64,000 bases of DNA from Pseudomonas putida NBRC 14164 (GCF_000412675.1 NC_021505.1:2784501-2848500); one strand, 5' to 3'; positions 34,940-44,494 are shown, counted from the stretch's first letter. Numbers and translations: made by a program. Notes: generated by a model not told the origin, from the letters alone.

Positions 34940-35737
34940 ATGCAAACCTACCAACAAGCCCCAGTACACACAGGCAATGATGCCCTGCTGCGGGCATACA
35001 CGCCCTATGGTTATCACGTGGTTCGGGGCAGGCCTTTGTTGGCCTTTGCCGGCGAGGCTGTTGCGCAAGCGTCGCACTGTTATCTGCTGGGTAATGGCAA
35101 ACGTGGCTACCACACCGTGCAAATGCGCTTTCTCAGCCCCGATGCATTCAGCCCGTTTGGTCGGGGAGGCCTCAATGCATACGCCTATTGCACGGGTGAC
35201 CCCATCAACCATGTCGACCGCGATGGCCATTCGCCCACACGTGCAGTTGGGCAGGCCACCGGACTCGTATGGGGAACGGTGGGGATGCTCTCGTCGCTGA
35301 ACAAGGCATCCAAAGCAATAGTCAAACGTTCGATTGCCAAGGCTGAAGGACGGCCAGTACCGAAGGAGTTTGATGACGCGAGCCGAACCAACAATGCGAT
35401 GATATTTATTGGTGGGTTGGCCGGTACCGTGATCAAGGCACCCGGGGCAGCGCTCGCTCTTTCAGCGCCCTTTGAGTCAATAGGGGCGGAACTGGTGGCT
35501 GGGGCCGGGATAGGGGCTGCGTCTTTTGCGGGTGTGGGTAAAATCAGGCAACTGTTGACCGATATGAGGTCGACCTATCATCAAGCCAGGTTGAATAGAC
35601 TGCCCTTCGGTAGGTTGGCCATTGAGTCCATCAAGGAAGCTACGGGGTGGAACCGAATACGCGGCCAGGAGTCGGCCATCCTCGAGCCGTTGCCAGAAAA
35701 AGTATCATTGGTTCGCCTGCCTGCCGGCAGGGGATGA
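34940..35737 (+). CDS. Small Rhs-core-domain protein, 265 aa
   Basis: Residues 15-100 match the short Rhs-associated core family of Pseudomonas: AYTPYGYH, FAGE, GYHTVQMRFLSPDAFSPFG and GGLNAYAYCTGDPINHVD. The rest, from about residue 105, is a separate Gly/Ala-rich domain with hydrophobic stretches near 150-200 and a basic end. This is the usual position for a variable toxin, but I do not recognise one. AGGA nine bases upstream of the ATG supports translation. There is no PAAR domain and no small gene behind it that looks like an antidote. It belongs to a different Rhs subfamily from the large rhs and is not a fragment of it. Confidence 0.7.
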   Translation: MQTYQQAPVHTGNDALLRAYTPYGYHVVRGRPLLAFAGEAVAQASHCYLLGNGKRGYHTVQMRFLSPDAFSPFGRGGLNAYAYCTGDPINHVDRDGHSPTRAVGQATGLVWGTVGMLSSLNKASKAIVKRSIAKAEGRPVPKEFDDASRTNNAMIFIGGLAGTVIKAPGAALALSAPFESIGAELVAGAGIGAASFAGVGKIRQLLTDMRSTYHQARLNRLPFGRLAIESIKEATGWNRIRGQESAILEPLPEKVSLVRLPAGRG

Positions 35738-35917
35738 ACAGTCTGGCAAACGGTGCCAGGTCGCCTCGATGCTTTCGGTTCCACGGTGTGAAACCAGATT
35801 CGATTGTGCTTCATCTCTCCTCGCGCTTATCTGTCAGCCAAGCACGACCTGCCTTACCCGTCGTGACCTCAAGGCGAACAACAAGAACGGGAAACCACCC
35901 GCGCGAGGAGACTCTAC

Positions 35918-37093
35918 ATGTCCCGACATCAGCACATCCTGGCCTGGCTGAACGATGTGGCCAGCGACCTGCACGCGATCCGTCACGATATCCACGCCCA
36001 CCCGGAACTGGGTTTTGAAGAAAGCCGCACCTCGGCGCTGGTCGCCCGGCTGCTCGAGGCGTGGGGCTATGAAGTGCACACCGGCATCGGCAAGACCGGT
36101 GTGGTCGGTGTGCTGCGCAATGGCAGCAGCACACGCCGGCTGGGCTTGCGCGCCGACATGGACGCGCTGCCCATCCACGAAGCAACGGGCGCGGCCTACA
36201 GCAGCCAGCACCAAGGTTGCATGCACGCCTGCGGCCATGACGGGCACACCACCATGCTGCTGGGCGCTGCGCGCTACCTGGCGGCAACCCGGCAGTTCGA
36301 CGGCACGCTGACGCTGATCTTCCAGCCGGCCGAGGAGGGCCAAGGCGGTGCCGAGGCGATGCTGGCCGACGGCCTGCTGGAACGCTTCCCCTGCGATGCG
36401 CTGTTCGGCATGCACAACATGCCCGGGCTGCCGGCCGGGCATCTTGGTTTTCGCGAGGGGCCGATGATGGCCTCGCAAGACCTGCTCACGGTGACCCTCG
36501 ACGGGGTGGGCGGCCATGGCTCGATGCCGCACCTGAGCGTAGACCCGCTGGTGGCAGCGGCCAGTGTGGTGATGGCGCTGCAAACCGTGGTGGCGCGCAA
36601 CATCGATGCGCAGGAGGCTGCGGTGGTCACCGTCGGCGCCCTGCAGGCCGGCGAAGCGGCCAACGTGATTCCGCAACAGGCGCTGTTACGCCTTAGCCTG
36701 CGTGCGTTGAAGGCCGAGGTGCGGGCGCAGACCCTGGAGCGGGTGCGGGCAATTATCGTCAGCCAGGCCGAAAGCTTTGGTTGCCGTGCCAGCATCGAGC
36801 ACCGCCCGGCCTACCCGGTGCTGGTCAACCATGCCGCAGAAAATGCCTTCGCCACGCAGGTGGGGGTGGAGTTGCTCGGTGCCGAGGCGGTGGATGGCAA
36901 CACCCGCAAGCTGATGGGCAGCGAGGACTTCGCCTGGATGCTGCAGCGCTGCCCGGGCGCCTACCTGTTCATCGGCAATGGTGTATCGCGGCCGATGGTG
37001 CATAACCCGGCCTACGACTTCAACGACGACATCCTGCTGACCGGTGCCGCCTACTGGGGCGCGCTGGCAGAGCGCTGGCTCGCGCCCGCCTGA
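35918..37093 (+). CDS. M20D-family amidohydrolase (hippurate / IAA-amino-acid hydrolase type)
   Basis: A 391-residue metal-dependent amidohydrolase. Binuclear-metal ligands are in place: the CGHDGH block near residue 107, AEEGQGGA near 141, GMHNMPG near 165, and the dimerisation-domain motif GGHGSMPH near 195. The C-terminal MGSEDFAW block completes the site. Such enzymes cleave N-acyl or N-aroyl amino acids. No signal peptide, so it is cytosolic. GGAG lies upstream of the start. It is followed by a transporter and an amidase in one transcription direction, suggesting uptake and stepwise hydrolysis of an amide; the substrate is unknown. Confidence 0.88.
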   Translation: MSRHQHILAWLNDVASDLHAIRHDIHAHPELGFEESRTSALVARLLEAWGYEVHTGIGKTGVVGVLRNGSSTRRLGLRADMDALPIHEATGAAYSSQHQGCMHACGHDGHTTMLLGAARYLAATRQFDGTLTLIFQPAEEGQGGAEAMLADGLLERFPCDALFGMHNMPGLPAGHLGFREGPMMASQDLLTVTLDGVGGHGSMPHLSVDPLVAAASVVMALQTVVARNIDAQEAAVVTVGALQAGEAANVIPQQALLRLSLRALKAEVRAQTLERVRAIIVSQAESFGCRASIEHRPAYPVLVNHAAENAFATQVGVELLGAEAVDGNTRKLMGSEDFAWMLQRCPGAYLFIGNGVSRPMVHNPAYDFNDDILLTGAAYWGALAERWLAPA

Positions 37094-37176
37094 CCTTTCC
37101 TTTTTGACGACTGCCGCTGGAACCCGGGCGCGACCGCGCCTGGGCGATCACCCAATCATTGTGTGGAGTGTTCCCT

Positions 37177-38487
37177 ATGCAGACTTCGAGCACCGGCGTG
37201 TCGCGAACCCGGCAAGTGGTCGCCGCCGTTATCGGCAACGCCCTGGAGTGGTACGACTTTATTGTTTACGGCTTTCTGGCCAGCATCATCGCCCGGCAGT
37301 TTTTCCCGTCCGACGACGAGTACGCTTCGCTGCTGATGGCCCTGGCCACCTTTGGCGTCGGCTTTTTCATGCGCCCGGTGGGTGGCGTGTTGCTGGGCAT
37401 GTACTCCGATCGCAAGGGCCGCAAGGCGGCGATGCAGATGATCATCCGCCTGATGACCGTGTCGATCGCCATGATCGCGTTTGCCCCCGACTACCTGGCC
37501 ATCGGCATGGCCGCGCCGCTGCTGATCGTGGTGGCGCGCATGCTGCAGGGCTTTGCTACCGGTGGCGAGTACGCCAGCGCCACGGCGTTTCTGGTGGAGA
37601 GCGCGCCTGCACACCGCAAGGGCCTGTATGGCTCGTGGCAATTGGTAGGGCAGTGCCTGGCGGTGTTTTCCGGGGCGGCGATGGTGGCACTGGTTACCCA
37701 CCTGTGCTCGCCTGAGGCGCTGGACAGCTGGGGCTGGCGCATCCCGTTCGTGCTGGGCCTGCTGATCGGCCCGGTCGGGTTGTGGATACGCAAGCATATG
37801 GAAGAGCCCGAGGAGTTCGTCGAGGCGCGCCGCCAGGCCAACGGCCAGTCGCCTAGCCTGTGGCAAGTACTGCGTGAGCATCGGCGCAGCCTGCTGGTGT
37901 CGATGGGGCTGGCCTGTGGCGCCACGGTGTCGTTCTACGTGGTGCTGGTGAACATGCCGACCTTCGCCCACAAGAGCCTCGGGCTGCCGCTGGACCAGGT
38001 GCTGCTGGTGCAGATGCTGGCCGTGGGGCTGATGACCGTGGTCATTCCTCTGGCAGGGGCGTTGTCTGACCGGGTGGGGCGGCGCCCGGTGCTGATGGCT
38101 TTCACCCTGGCCTTTTTCGTGATGGTGTACCCACTGTATGTGTGGGTGGCCGCTGCGCCTTCGCTGGAGCGCCTGCTGGTGATGCAACTACTGCTGTGCA
38201 CGGCCATCGGCGGCTTCTTTGGCCCGGCCCCGACCGCCCTGGCCGAGCAGTTCCCGGTCGAGGTGCGCTCCACGGGTGTCTCGGTGGCCTATAACGTAGC
38301 GGTGATGGTGTTTGGCGGCTTTGCCCCGTTGATCGTCACCTGGCTTACCAAGGTGCTCGCTACCCCGGTGGCACCGTCGTTCTACGTGCTGTTCGCCTGC
38401 CTGCTGACGCTGATGGGTACCTATTGCCTGAAAGAAGCACCCCTGGCGGGCAAGCCTGCCACTTTCAACCTTGGAGTAAAACCGTGA
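37177..38487 (+). CDS. MHS-family MFS transporter
   Basis: A 436-residue major facilitator protein with about 12 membrane spans. The opening VIGNALEWYDFIVYGFLA and the loop GMYSDRKGRKA are signatures of the metabolite:H+ symporter family (relatives transport citrate, alpha-ketoglutarate, shikimate or betaines). The ATG at 37177 has GTGGAG upstream; an earlier in-frame start at 37159 adds six unconserved residues. Its stop overlaps the amidase GTG start by four bases, so transporter and amidase are translationally coupled, which argues that the imported compound is the amidase substrate or its precursor. Confidence 0.88.
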   Translation: MQTSSTGVSRTRQVVAAVIGNALEWYDFIVYGFLASIIARQFFPSDDEYASLLMALATFGVGFFMRPVGGVLLGMYSDRKGRKAAMQMIIRLMTVSIAMIAFAPDYLAIGMAAPLLIVVARMLQGFATGGEYASATAFLVESAPAHRKGLYGSWQLVGQCLAVFSGAAMVALVTHLCSPEALDSWGWRIPFVLGLLIGPVGLWIRKHMEEPEEFVEARRQANGQSPSLWQVLREHRRSLLVSMGLACGATVSFYVVLVNMPTFAHKSLGLPLDQVLLVQMLAVGLMTVVIPLAGALSDRVGRRPVLMAFTLAFFVMVYPLYVWVAAAPSLERLLVMQLLLCTAIGGFFGPAPTALAEQFPVEVRSTGVSVAYNVAVMVFGGFAPLIVTWLTKVLATPVAPSFYVLFACLLTLMGTYCLKEAPLAGKPATFNLGVKP

Positions 38488-39938
38488 AGCCGTTAGCCAT
38501 CGACCCCATCGTTGCCCTCGATGCCCAAGCTTTGTCCCAGGCCATCCATGCCCGGCAGGTATCGTGCCGGGAAGTGATGCAGGCCTACCTGGCGCATATC
38601 GAACGCTGCAACCCGCAGGTCAACGCACTGGTGTCGCTGCGCCCGGCCGAGGCGGTGTTGGCCGAGGCCGATGAGCGTGACCGTGAGCTGACGCGAGGCC
38701 ATTCCCGCGGCTGGATGCACGGCATGCCACAGGCGATCAAGGACCTGGCTGCCACTGCCGGGTTGCGCACCACCCTGGGCTCGCCGTTGTTCGCCGAACA
38801 GGTACCCGAGCATGACGCCATCAGCGTGGCGCGGGTGCGGGCGAGCGGGGCGCTGATCGTTGGCAAAAGCAACGTGCCGGAGTTCGGCCTCGGTTCGCAA
38901 ACCTATAACACCCTGTTCGGTACCACCACCAATGCCTACGACCCGCATCGGGTGGCCGGCGGCAGCAGTGGCGGGGCTGCAGCGGCGCTGGCCATGCGCC
39001 TGCTGCCGGTGGCCGACGGCAGCGACATGATGGGGTCGCTGCGCAACCCGGCGGCGTTCAACAATGTGTTCGGCCTGCGCCCGTCGCAGGGCCGTGTGCC
39101 CCATGGTCCGGCACCCGAACTGTTCGTGCAGCAGCTGGCTACCGAAGGGCCGATGGGGCGCAGTGTGGTGGATGTGGCGCGGCTGTTGTCGACCCAGGCA
39201 GGCGTTGATGCACGAGTGCCGCTGTCGCTGAGCGAGGGCCGACGCGATTTCGCCGCAGGGCTGCACCGCGATTTTCGGGGTGTGCGGGTTGGCTGGCTGG
39301 GTGACTACAACGGCTACCTGCCGATGGATGAGGGGGTGTTGGGCCTGTGTGAAGCAGCGTTGGCCGATTTCGCGGAACTGGGCTGCCGGGTCGAGGCTTG
39401 CCAACCGGCATTCGACCCAGCTCGCTTGTGGCAATGCTGGCTCACCCACCGCCACTTCCTGGTGCACGGCAACCTCGGCGCGGCCTATGCCGACCCCGCC
39501 AGGCGCGCCTTGCTCAAGCCCGAAGCACAGTGGGAGGTAGAGGGCGCCTTGCAGCTGAGCGCGGCCTCGCTGTACCAGGCCTCGCTGGACCGCAGCGACT
39601 GGTACCGCGCCTTGGCCAACCTGTTCGAACGTTACGACTACCTGCTGTTGCCGTCGGCCCAGGTGTTCCCTTTCGATGCAAAACTGGCGTGGCCAATGGC
39701 CGTCGGGGGCCGGGCGATGGACACCTACCATCGCTGGATGGAGGTGGTGATCGGGCCGACCCTGGCCGGCTTGCCGAGCATCAGTGTGCCGGTCGGCTTC
39801 AACAGCGACGGTTTGCCCATGGGCCTGCAAATCATAGGCCCGGCCCAGGCCGATCATGCGGTGTTGCAACTGGCATACGCCCATGAGCAGCGGACCCGGT
39901 GGGTTGAGCGGCGCCCGCCACCGTGCCTGCTGGCCTGA
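38484..39938 (+). CDS. Amidase-signature-family amidase
   Basis: A 484-residue amidase. The Ser-cisSer-Lys triad can be placed: Lys in MPQAIKDLAA, the first Ser in DGSDMMGSLRNPA, and the Gly/Ser-rich stretch VAGGSSGGAAAAL typical of the family. One family position reads DMMGS where DMGGS is usual. The start is a GTG overlapping the transporter stop (GTGA), with GGAG upstream. It probably hydrolyses a small amide in the same pathway as the M20 enzyme and the transporter. The substrate cannot be read from the sequence. Confidence 0.88.
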   Translation: MKPLAIDPIVALDAQALSQAIHARQVSCREVMQAYLAHIERCNPQVNALVSLRPAEAVLAEADERDRELTRGHSRGWMHGMPQAIKDLAATAGLRTTLGSPLFAEQVPEHDAISVARVRASGALIVGKSNVPEFGLGSQTYNTLFGTTTNAYDPHRVAGGSSGGAAAALAMRLLPVADGSDMMGSLRNPAAFNNVFGLRPSQGRVPHGPAPELFVQQLATEGPMGRSVVDVARLLSTQAGVDARVPLSLSEGRRDFAAGLHRDFRGVRVGWLGDYNGYLPMDEGVLGLCEAALADFAELGCRVEACQPAFDPARLWQCWLTHRHFLVHGNLGAAYADPARRALLKPEAQWEVEGALQLSAASLYQASLDRSDWYRALANLFERYDYLLLPSAQVFPFDAKLAWPMAVGGRAMDTYHRWMEVVIGPTLAGLPSISVPVGFNSDGLPMGLQIIGPAQADHAVLQLAYAHEQRTRWVERRPPPCLLA

Positions 39939-40006
39939 TGAAAGCACTGGGCAGGCGCGGTTCTTGCTGGCTATGCTGACCATCCAGCTACAGGGAGGTC
40001 ATACCC

Positions 40007-40780
40007 ATGGGCATTACGGCAGACAGTGGCGGCGTGCGTTCGGTGGAGCGGGCGCTGGCCATTGTCGACCTGCTGGGCGAGCATCAGGCACTGGGCCTGG
40101 AAGAACTGCATTACCTTACCGGCCTGCCCAAGGCCACGGCCTCGCGCATGCTGGCCACCTTGCAGGAGCAGGGCTGGGTCTACCGTGGCCTCAGCGACCG
40201 GCGTTATCGCCTGTGCGCGCGGCGGTTGTTCGGTGACCGGCAGATGCGCTTCAAGCGGCGCCTGGTGGAAAGTGCTGCACCAATGCTGCTGGACCTGAGC
40301 GAGCGCACCGGGCTGGTGGTGGACCTGTCGTGTTTCGACGGCGAGCGGCTGGAGGTGATGGAAAGCGCCATCCCTCAGGTATTGCGCAAGCGGTACCCGC
40401 ATACCTGCCAGATCGTCGGCCACCATGCCAGCCTGTTTCACTCGGCGATGGGGCGGGCCTGCCTGGGTGAGCTGACGGTCGATGAAGTGCAACGCCTGGC
40501 GGCCCATGAGCGGCTGCGCGATGACGCGGTGCTGCGCAACATCGAAGAAGACGCGCACAAGGGCTTTGGCCAGCGGACCGAAGGGTACTGGGAGTACCCG
40601 GTGCGTTTGCCATTCCTGATCCGCGCCATTGCGCTGCCGGTGCATGCCGAAGGGCGCCTGGCCGGGAGCATTGCCTTACACTGGCCGCTCGATCAGGCGC
40701 CGGTTGAGCGAGTAATGAATTTGCACCTGAGCAGCCTGGCGACCACGGTAGGCGAGGTGCAGCGGGCCTTGGCGGTCTAG
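40007..40780 (+). CDS. IclR-family transcriptional regulator
   Basis: A 257-residue regulator. N-terminal winged helix-turn-helix (RSVERALAIVDLLGEH, then LPKATASRMLATLQEQGWV) and a C-terminal GAF-like effector domain (from about residue 90, with VGHHASLFHSAMGRACL near residue 145). A strong GGAGG site precedes the ATG. It lies directly behind the amidase module in the same direction and is the obvious candidate for its control; the ligand is unknown. Confidence 0.9.
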   Translation: MGITADSGGVRSVERALAIVDLLGEHQALGLEELHYLTGLPKATASRMLATLQEQGWVYRGLSDRRYRLCARRLFGDRQMRFKRRLVESAAPMLLDLSERTGLVVDLSCFDGERLEVMESAIPQVLRKRYPHTCQIVGHHASLFHSAMGRACLGELTVDEVQRLAAHERLRDDAVLRNIEEDAHKGFGQRTEGYWEYPVRLPFLIRAIALPVHAEGRLAGSIALHWPLDQAPVERVMNLHLSSLATTVGEVQRALAV

Positions 40781-40794
40781 TGCTGACCTGCGCC

Positions 40795-40871
40795 GGCCTC
40801 TTCGCAGCGCAAGGCTGCTCCTATGTGAGCACGCGATACCTGTAGGAGCAGCCTTGTGCTGCGAAGAGGCC
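40795..40871. repeat. REP pair (inverted repeat)
   Basis: Arms GGCCTCTTCGCAGCGCAAGG (left, 40795) and its near-complement ending GAAGAGGCC (right, to 40871) extend through TGCTCCTA/TAGGAGCA. The same family as the pair at 57235-57338. It lies between the convergent iclR and araC genes. Confidence 0.9.
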
Positions 40872-40901
40872 AGTGCAGGCCACAGCAAAAGCCGGCAGAT
40901 G

Positions 40902-41774
40902 TTACTGGCCCTCGCGAAACCCGCTAGGGCTCACCCCCGCATGCTTGCGAAAGAACCGGCTGAAATACCCCACATCGGCAAACCCCAGCTCATGGGCGAT
41001 CTCTTTCACACTCAGGCTCGAATGCCCAAGCATGCGCTTGGCCTCCAGCACCAGCCGGGAATTGATCACGTTCATGGGCGTCATGCCCAGGTGCTCCTGG
41101 CACAACCGCCCCAGGGTCGCCAGGGTCATGCCCAGCTCGGCGGCGTAGTCCGCCAGTGGCCAGTGCGCGCGGTAATACATGTCCACCAATTCACGGAAAG
41201 CGGTCAACTGCTGGCTGCGCCTTGACACTGGGCGCTGCCCACCGTGGGGCAGGTGCGGTTCATGGCGCAGCACCTGAATCAGCAGCGTCAGCAACAGCGC
41301 CATGCTGCTGGCCACATGCTCACGGGCGCGGTTGTGGTACTCCTCGCGCAAGGCCATGCACAGCGGCAGCAACGGGTCTTCGTCGGCTGCCCACGACGGC
41401 AGGGCGATCACCTGTGGTTTGCGCACCTGCGCCAGCAGGTTGGGTGCCAGCACCTGGGTAATGCTTTCCAGCGGGTGCTGGGCGGCGGTGATCACCAGGC
41501 CCTCGACCTGGCCGGCCCAATGGAAACCATGCACCACTTGCGCCGGTACATAGACCACGCAGGGTGCCTGTACCTGGAGCCGGTCACTGTCGAACAGCAC
41601 TTCACCGCCGCCGCTCTGCAGGTACAGCAGCTGCAGCAAGCCTTCATGGCGGTGCGCGGCAATTTCCCAGTTGTGTGCGCCAGACCGCTGGGAGATCTGC
41701 TCCACATGCAGGGCTTCGTGCCACACCGGTTGTGCGGTTTCACCGTACAGGGCGTAGTTGGGGATCTTGTTCAT
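40902..41774 (-). CDS. AraC-family regulator, PobR-like
   Basis: A 290-residue protein with an N-terminal cupin-like ligand domain (AAHRHEGLLQLLYLQSGGGE; CVVYVPAQVVHGF) and a C-terminal double helix-turn-helix (LADYAAELGMTLATLGRLCQ; SVKEIAHELGFADVGYFSRF). The N-terminal domain resembles PobR, the 4-hydroxybenzoate-responsive activator. It is divergent from the SDR-flavoprotein-NIPSNAP genes across a 177-base gap, so it probably controls them. An aromatic-acid ligand is an inference from the PobR resemblance and the AAHS transporter downstream. Confidence 0.88.
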   Translation of the reverse strand: MNKIPNYALYGETAQPVWHEALHVEQISQRSGAHNWEIAAHRHEGLLQLLYLQSGGGEVLFDSDRLQVQAPCVVYVPAQVVHGFHWAGQVEGLVITAAQHPLESITQVLAPNLLAQVRKPQVIALPSWAADEDPLLPLCMALREEYHNRAREHVASSMALLLTLLIQVLRHEPHLPHGGQRPVSRRSQQLTAFRELVDMYYRAHWPLADYAAELGMTLATLGRLCQEHLGMTPMNVINSRLVLEAKRMLGHSSLSVKEIAHELGFADVGYFSRFFRKHAGVSPSGFREGQ

Positions 41775-41951
41775 GTTGTTGTAATTGTTCTGTTCGGTAC
41801 CTGGCTACTGTGCCACAGCTGCCTGCAGGCTTCAGGCGGCAGGGCGAAAATTGTCGGGAATGTGGGGCTGGTTGCAGGTTTTGTCCATTCTGCCGGTGTG
41901 CCTGCCGGCCCTAGGCTGTGGCCCAGATGAAGCGACACTCTGGAGAGCACC

Positions 41952-42779
41952 ATGCACAACAACAAAATCCCCTCTCAATGGCTGGGCCTGGACTCGGCCG
42001 TCTGTGTGGTAACCGGTGCCGCCGGTGGTATTGGCGCGGCGCTGGCCGGCGCCCTGGTCGGGCAGAACGCCCATGTGGTCCTGCTGGACCGTGACCTGGA
42101 CAAATGCCGTGAACTGGCTGCCACCTTGGGTGAACACAGCGTCGGTGAGGTCAGCGCCCTGGGCTGCGACATAGCCGATCCGGCCAGCGTGGAGCAGTCC
42201 GCCGCCCAGGTTCAGGCGCTGCATGGGCGCTGCGATGTACTGGTCAACAATGCCAGCGTGCTGCGCCCCGGTGCGCTGGACGGGCTGGGCCTGGAGCAAT
42301 GGAACCAGGTGCTGGCGGTCAACCTCACGGGCTACCTGTTGTGTGCCCAGGCCTTCGGCCGTTCGATGCTGGCCCGTGGCCAGGGCCGTATCGTGCACGT
42401 GGCCTCGATCGCCGCCCATTACCCGCAACCCAACAGCGGTGCCTACAGTGCGGCCAAGGCCGGGGTCAGCATGTTGTCGCGGCAGATTGCCGTGGAATGG
42501 GGGCCGCGCGGTGTACGCAGCAACGCAGTCTGCCCGGGGTTGATCCGCACACCCTTGTCCGCAGCGTTTTATGCCGACCCGCAGATCGAACGCCAGCGCT
42601 GCGCCATGACGGCCAACCAGCGCATTGGTGAGCCGCAGGATATCGCCGAAGCCGTGCTGTTCCTGGCCAGCCAGCGCGCCGACTACATCAACGGTGCAGA
42701 GCTGACCGTGGATGGCGGCCTCGAAAGCATGCCCATGGCGCTGATCCCGCGCCCAGGCTTTGAGGGGGCACGCGCATGA
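41952..42779 (+). CDS. Short-chain dehydrogenase/reductase
   Basis: A 275-residue classical SDR. It has the NAD(P)-binding TGAAGGIGAALAG motif near residue 24, an LVNNAS motif, the catalytic Ser region near VASIAAHYPQPNSG and YSAAKAG (Tyr-xxx-Lys). Asp after the second beta strand (VVLLDRDLDK) suggests NAD+ preference. It ends four bases inside the next gene, so the two are coupled. In this context it could oxidise an alicyclic alcohol to the ketone used by the following desaturase; that is inference. Confidence 0.9.
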   Translation: MHNNKIPSQWLGLDSAVCVVTGAAGGIGAALAGALVGQNAHVVLLDRDLDKCRELAATLGEHSVGEVSALGCDIADPASVEQSAAQVQALHGRCDVLVNNASVLRPGALDGLGLEQWNQVLAVNLTGYLLCAQAFGRSMLARGQGRIVHVASIAAHYPQPNSGAYSAAKAGVSMLSRQIAVEWGPRGVRSNAVCPGLIRTPLSAAFYADPQIERQRCAMTANQRIGEPQDIAEAVLFLASQRADYINGAELTVDGGLESMPMALIPRPGFEGARA

Positions 42780-44494
42780 CCACACGTAACTGCGATGTGC
42801 TGGTTGTCGGGGCGGGTGCTGGTGGCCTGGCGACCGCCATTACTGCAAAGAAGCATGGCCTTGACGTGATCGTCATCGAAAAAGACGACTGTTTTGGCGG
42901 TACCACGGCGTTTTCCGGCGGTGTGTTGTGGGTGCCCGGTAACAGGCACAGCGCCAACGACAGCCCTGAGGCGGCCATGACTTACCTGCGCAACGAAACC
43001 GATGCCTGCTTTGACGCGGCCGGGGTGGAGGCGTTCTTGCGCTACGGGCCGCAGATGGTGGACTTTTTCGAGACGGAAACCGCCGTGAAGTTCGTGCCCA
43101 CGCTGTACCCCGACTATCACCCGCAAGTCGAAGGGGGCGTGGATGTGGGCCGCTCGATACTGGCCGCACCTTACGACATCCGCGGCTTGGGGCCGGACAT
43201 GGCACGCCTGCGCCCGCCGCTGAAAACCATCACCTTCATCGGCATGATGTTCAATTCATCGAATGCCGACCTCAAGCACTTCTTCAACGTTACCCGCTCG
43301 TTGACTTCGTTCGTGTATGTGGCCAGGCGCCTGCTCACCCACCTGAAGGAGCTTGCCCTGTATCGCCGCGGTACCCAGGTTACCAGCGGCAATGCCTTGG
43401 CGGCGCGGCTGGTGCGCTCGGCATTGGACCTGGGCATCCCGATCCTCACCGGCACCCCGGCGCGGCAGTTGCTGCGCGACGGTGGGCGGGTGGTGGGGGC
43501 ACTGGCCGGGCAAGGCAACAGCGAACTGCGCATTCAGGCACGGCGCGGTGTGGTGCTGGCCTGTGGCGGGTTCTCCCATGACCTGCAACGTTTGCGCCAG
43601 GCCTACCCGCATGTGCGCCGTGGTGGTGAGCATTTTTCACCGGTGCCAGCGGGTAATACCGGCGATGGCGCTCGCATGGCCGAGGCGTTGGGGGCAAAGG
43701 TTGATATCCGCCTGCAAGCGCCAGCCGCCTGGATGCCCGTGTCGAAGGTGCCGGTGGCGGGCGGGCGTTACATCGCCTTTCCGCATCTGCTCGACCGCTA
43801 CAAACCGGGTGTGATCGGGGTGCTGCGTTCGGGCCAGCGTTTCACCAACGAGTCCAACTCCTACCACGACGTGGGCGCAGCACTGATCGAAGCCTGTGCC
43901 GGCCAGGCAGAAACAGCCATGTGGCTGGTGTGCGACCGCCGCACCCTGGCCAAGTACGGCCTGGGTTTCGCCAAGCCTGCCCCCATGCCGACGGGGGCCC
44001 TGTTGCGTAACGGCTACCTGCTCAAGGGCAATACCCTGGCTGAGCTGGCAGGCAAGGCCGGTATCGATGCGCAAGGGCTGGAACGGACCGTGCGCGATTA
44101 CAACCTTGGCGCAGTGCAGGGTGAAGACCGCCAGCACGGCCGCGGCAGTACCAGCTTCAACCGCTACCTGGCAGACCCACAGCAACAGCCCAACCCCTGC
44201 GTGGCGCCAGTGGTTGAGGGGCCGTACTTTGCCGTGAAGGTCATCATGGGTGATCTGGGCACCTTCGACGGGCTGCGCACCAGCGTGGTCGGTGAAGTGC
44301 TGGCCGCCGACGGGCAGGCCATCGAAGGGTTGTATGCGGTGGGTAACGACCGTGCCAGCATCATGGGCGGCAACTACCCCGGTGCTGGCATTACCCTCGG
44401 GCCGATCATGACTTTTGGCTACATCACCGGGCGCCACCTGGCTGGTGTGGAGCAGGGGCTGGCGGCGGCGGGCAATGCGCGGGAGGTGGCGTGA
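42776..44494 (+). CDS. FAD-dependent ketone desaturase of the KstD / fumarate-reductase flavoprotein family
   Basis: A 572-residue flavoprotein. The N-terminal FAD-binding motif is VLVVGAGAGGLATAITA, followed by DCFGGTTAFSGGVLWVPGN, a KstD-family signature. The C-terminus carries NYPGAGITLGPIMTFGYI, matching the Tyr-Pro-Gly-x-Gly motif whose Tyr and Gly bind the substrate ketone in 3-ketosteroid dehydrogenases. It should remove hydrogens alpha/beta to a ring ketone. Relatives include steroid delta-1 dehydrogenases and 4-oxocyclohexanecarboxylate desaturases. The substrate is not known. Confidence 0.88.
   Translation: MTTRNCDVLVVGAGAGGLATAITAKKHGLDVIVIEKDDCFGGTTAFSGGVLWVPGNRHSANDSPEAAMTYLRNETDACFDAAGVEAFLRYGPQMVDFFETETAVKFVPTLYPDYHPQVEGGVDVGRSILAAPYDIRGLGPDMARLRPPLKTITFIGMMFNSSNADLKHFFNVTRSLTSFVYVARRLLTHLKELALYRRGTQVTSGNALAARLVRSALDLGIPILTGTPARQLLRDGGRVVGALAGQGNSELRIQARRGVVLACGGFSHDLQRLRQAYPHVRRGGEHFSPVPAGNTGDGARMAEALGAKVDIRLQAPAAWMPVSKVPVAGGRYIAFPHLLDRYKPGVIGVLRSGQRFTNESNSYHDVGAALIEACAGQAETAMWLVCDRRTLAKYGLGFAKPAPMPTGALLRNGYLLKGNTLAELAGKAGIDAQGLERTVRDYNLGAVQGEDRQHGRGSTSFNRYLADPQQQPNPCVAPVVEGPYFAVKVIMGDLGTFDGLRTSVVGEVLAADGQAIEGLYAVGNDRASIMGGNYPGAGITLGPIMTFGYITGRHLAGVEQGLAAAGNAREVA

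Noticed and set aside
29690..35737. Payload island considered as a prophage
   Set aside because: VgrG, PAAR-Rhs, Eag and immunity genes explain it; there are no phage capsid, tail-fibre, integrase or lysis genes.
40795..40871. REP palindromes considered as intrinsic terminators or IS ends
   Set aside because: They recur in several intergenic regions with the same arms, lack T-tracts, and no transposase or target-site duplication accompanies them.
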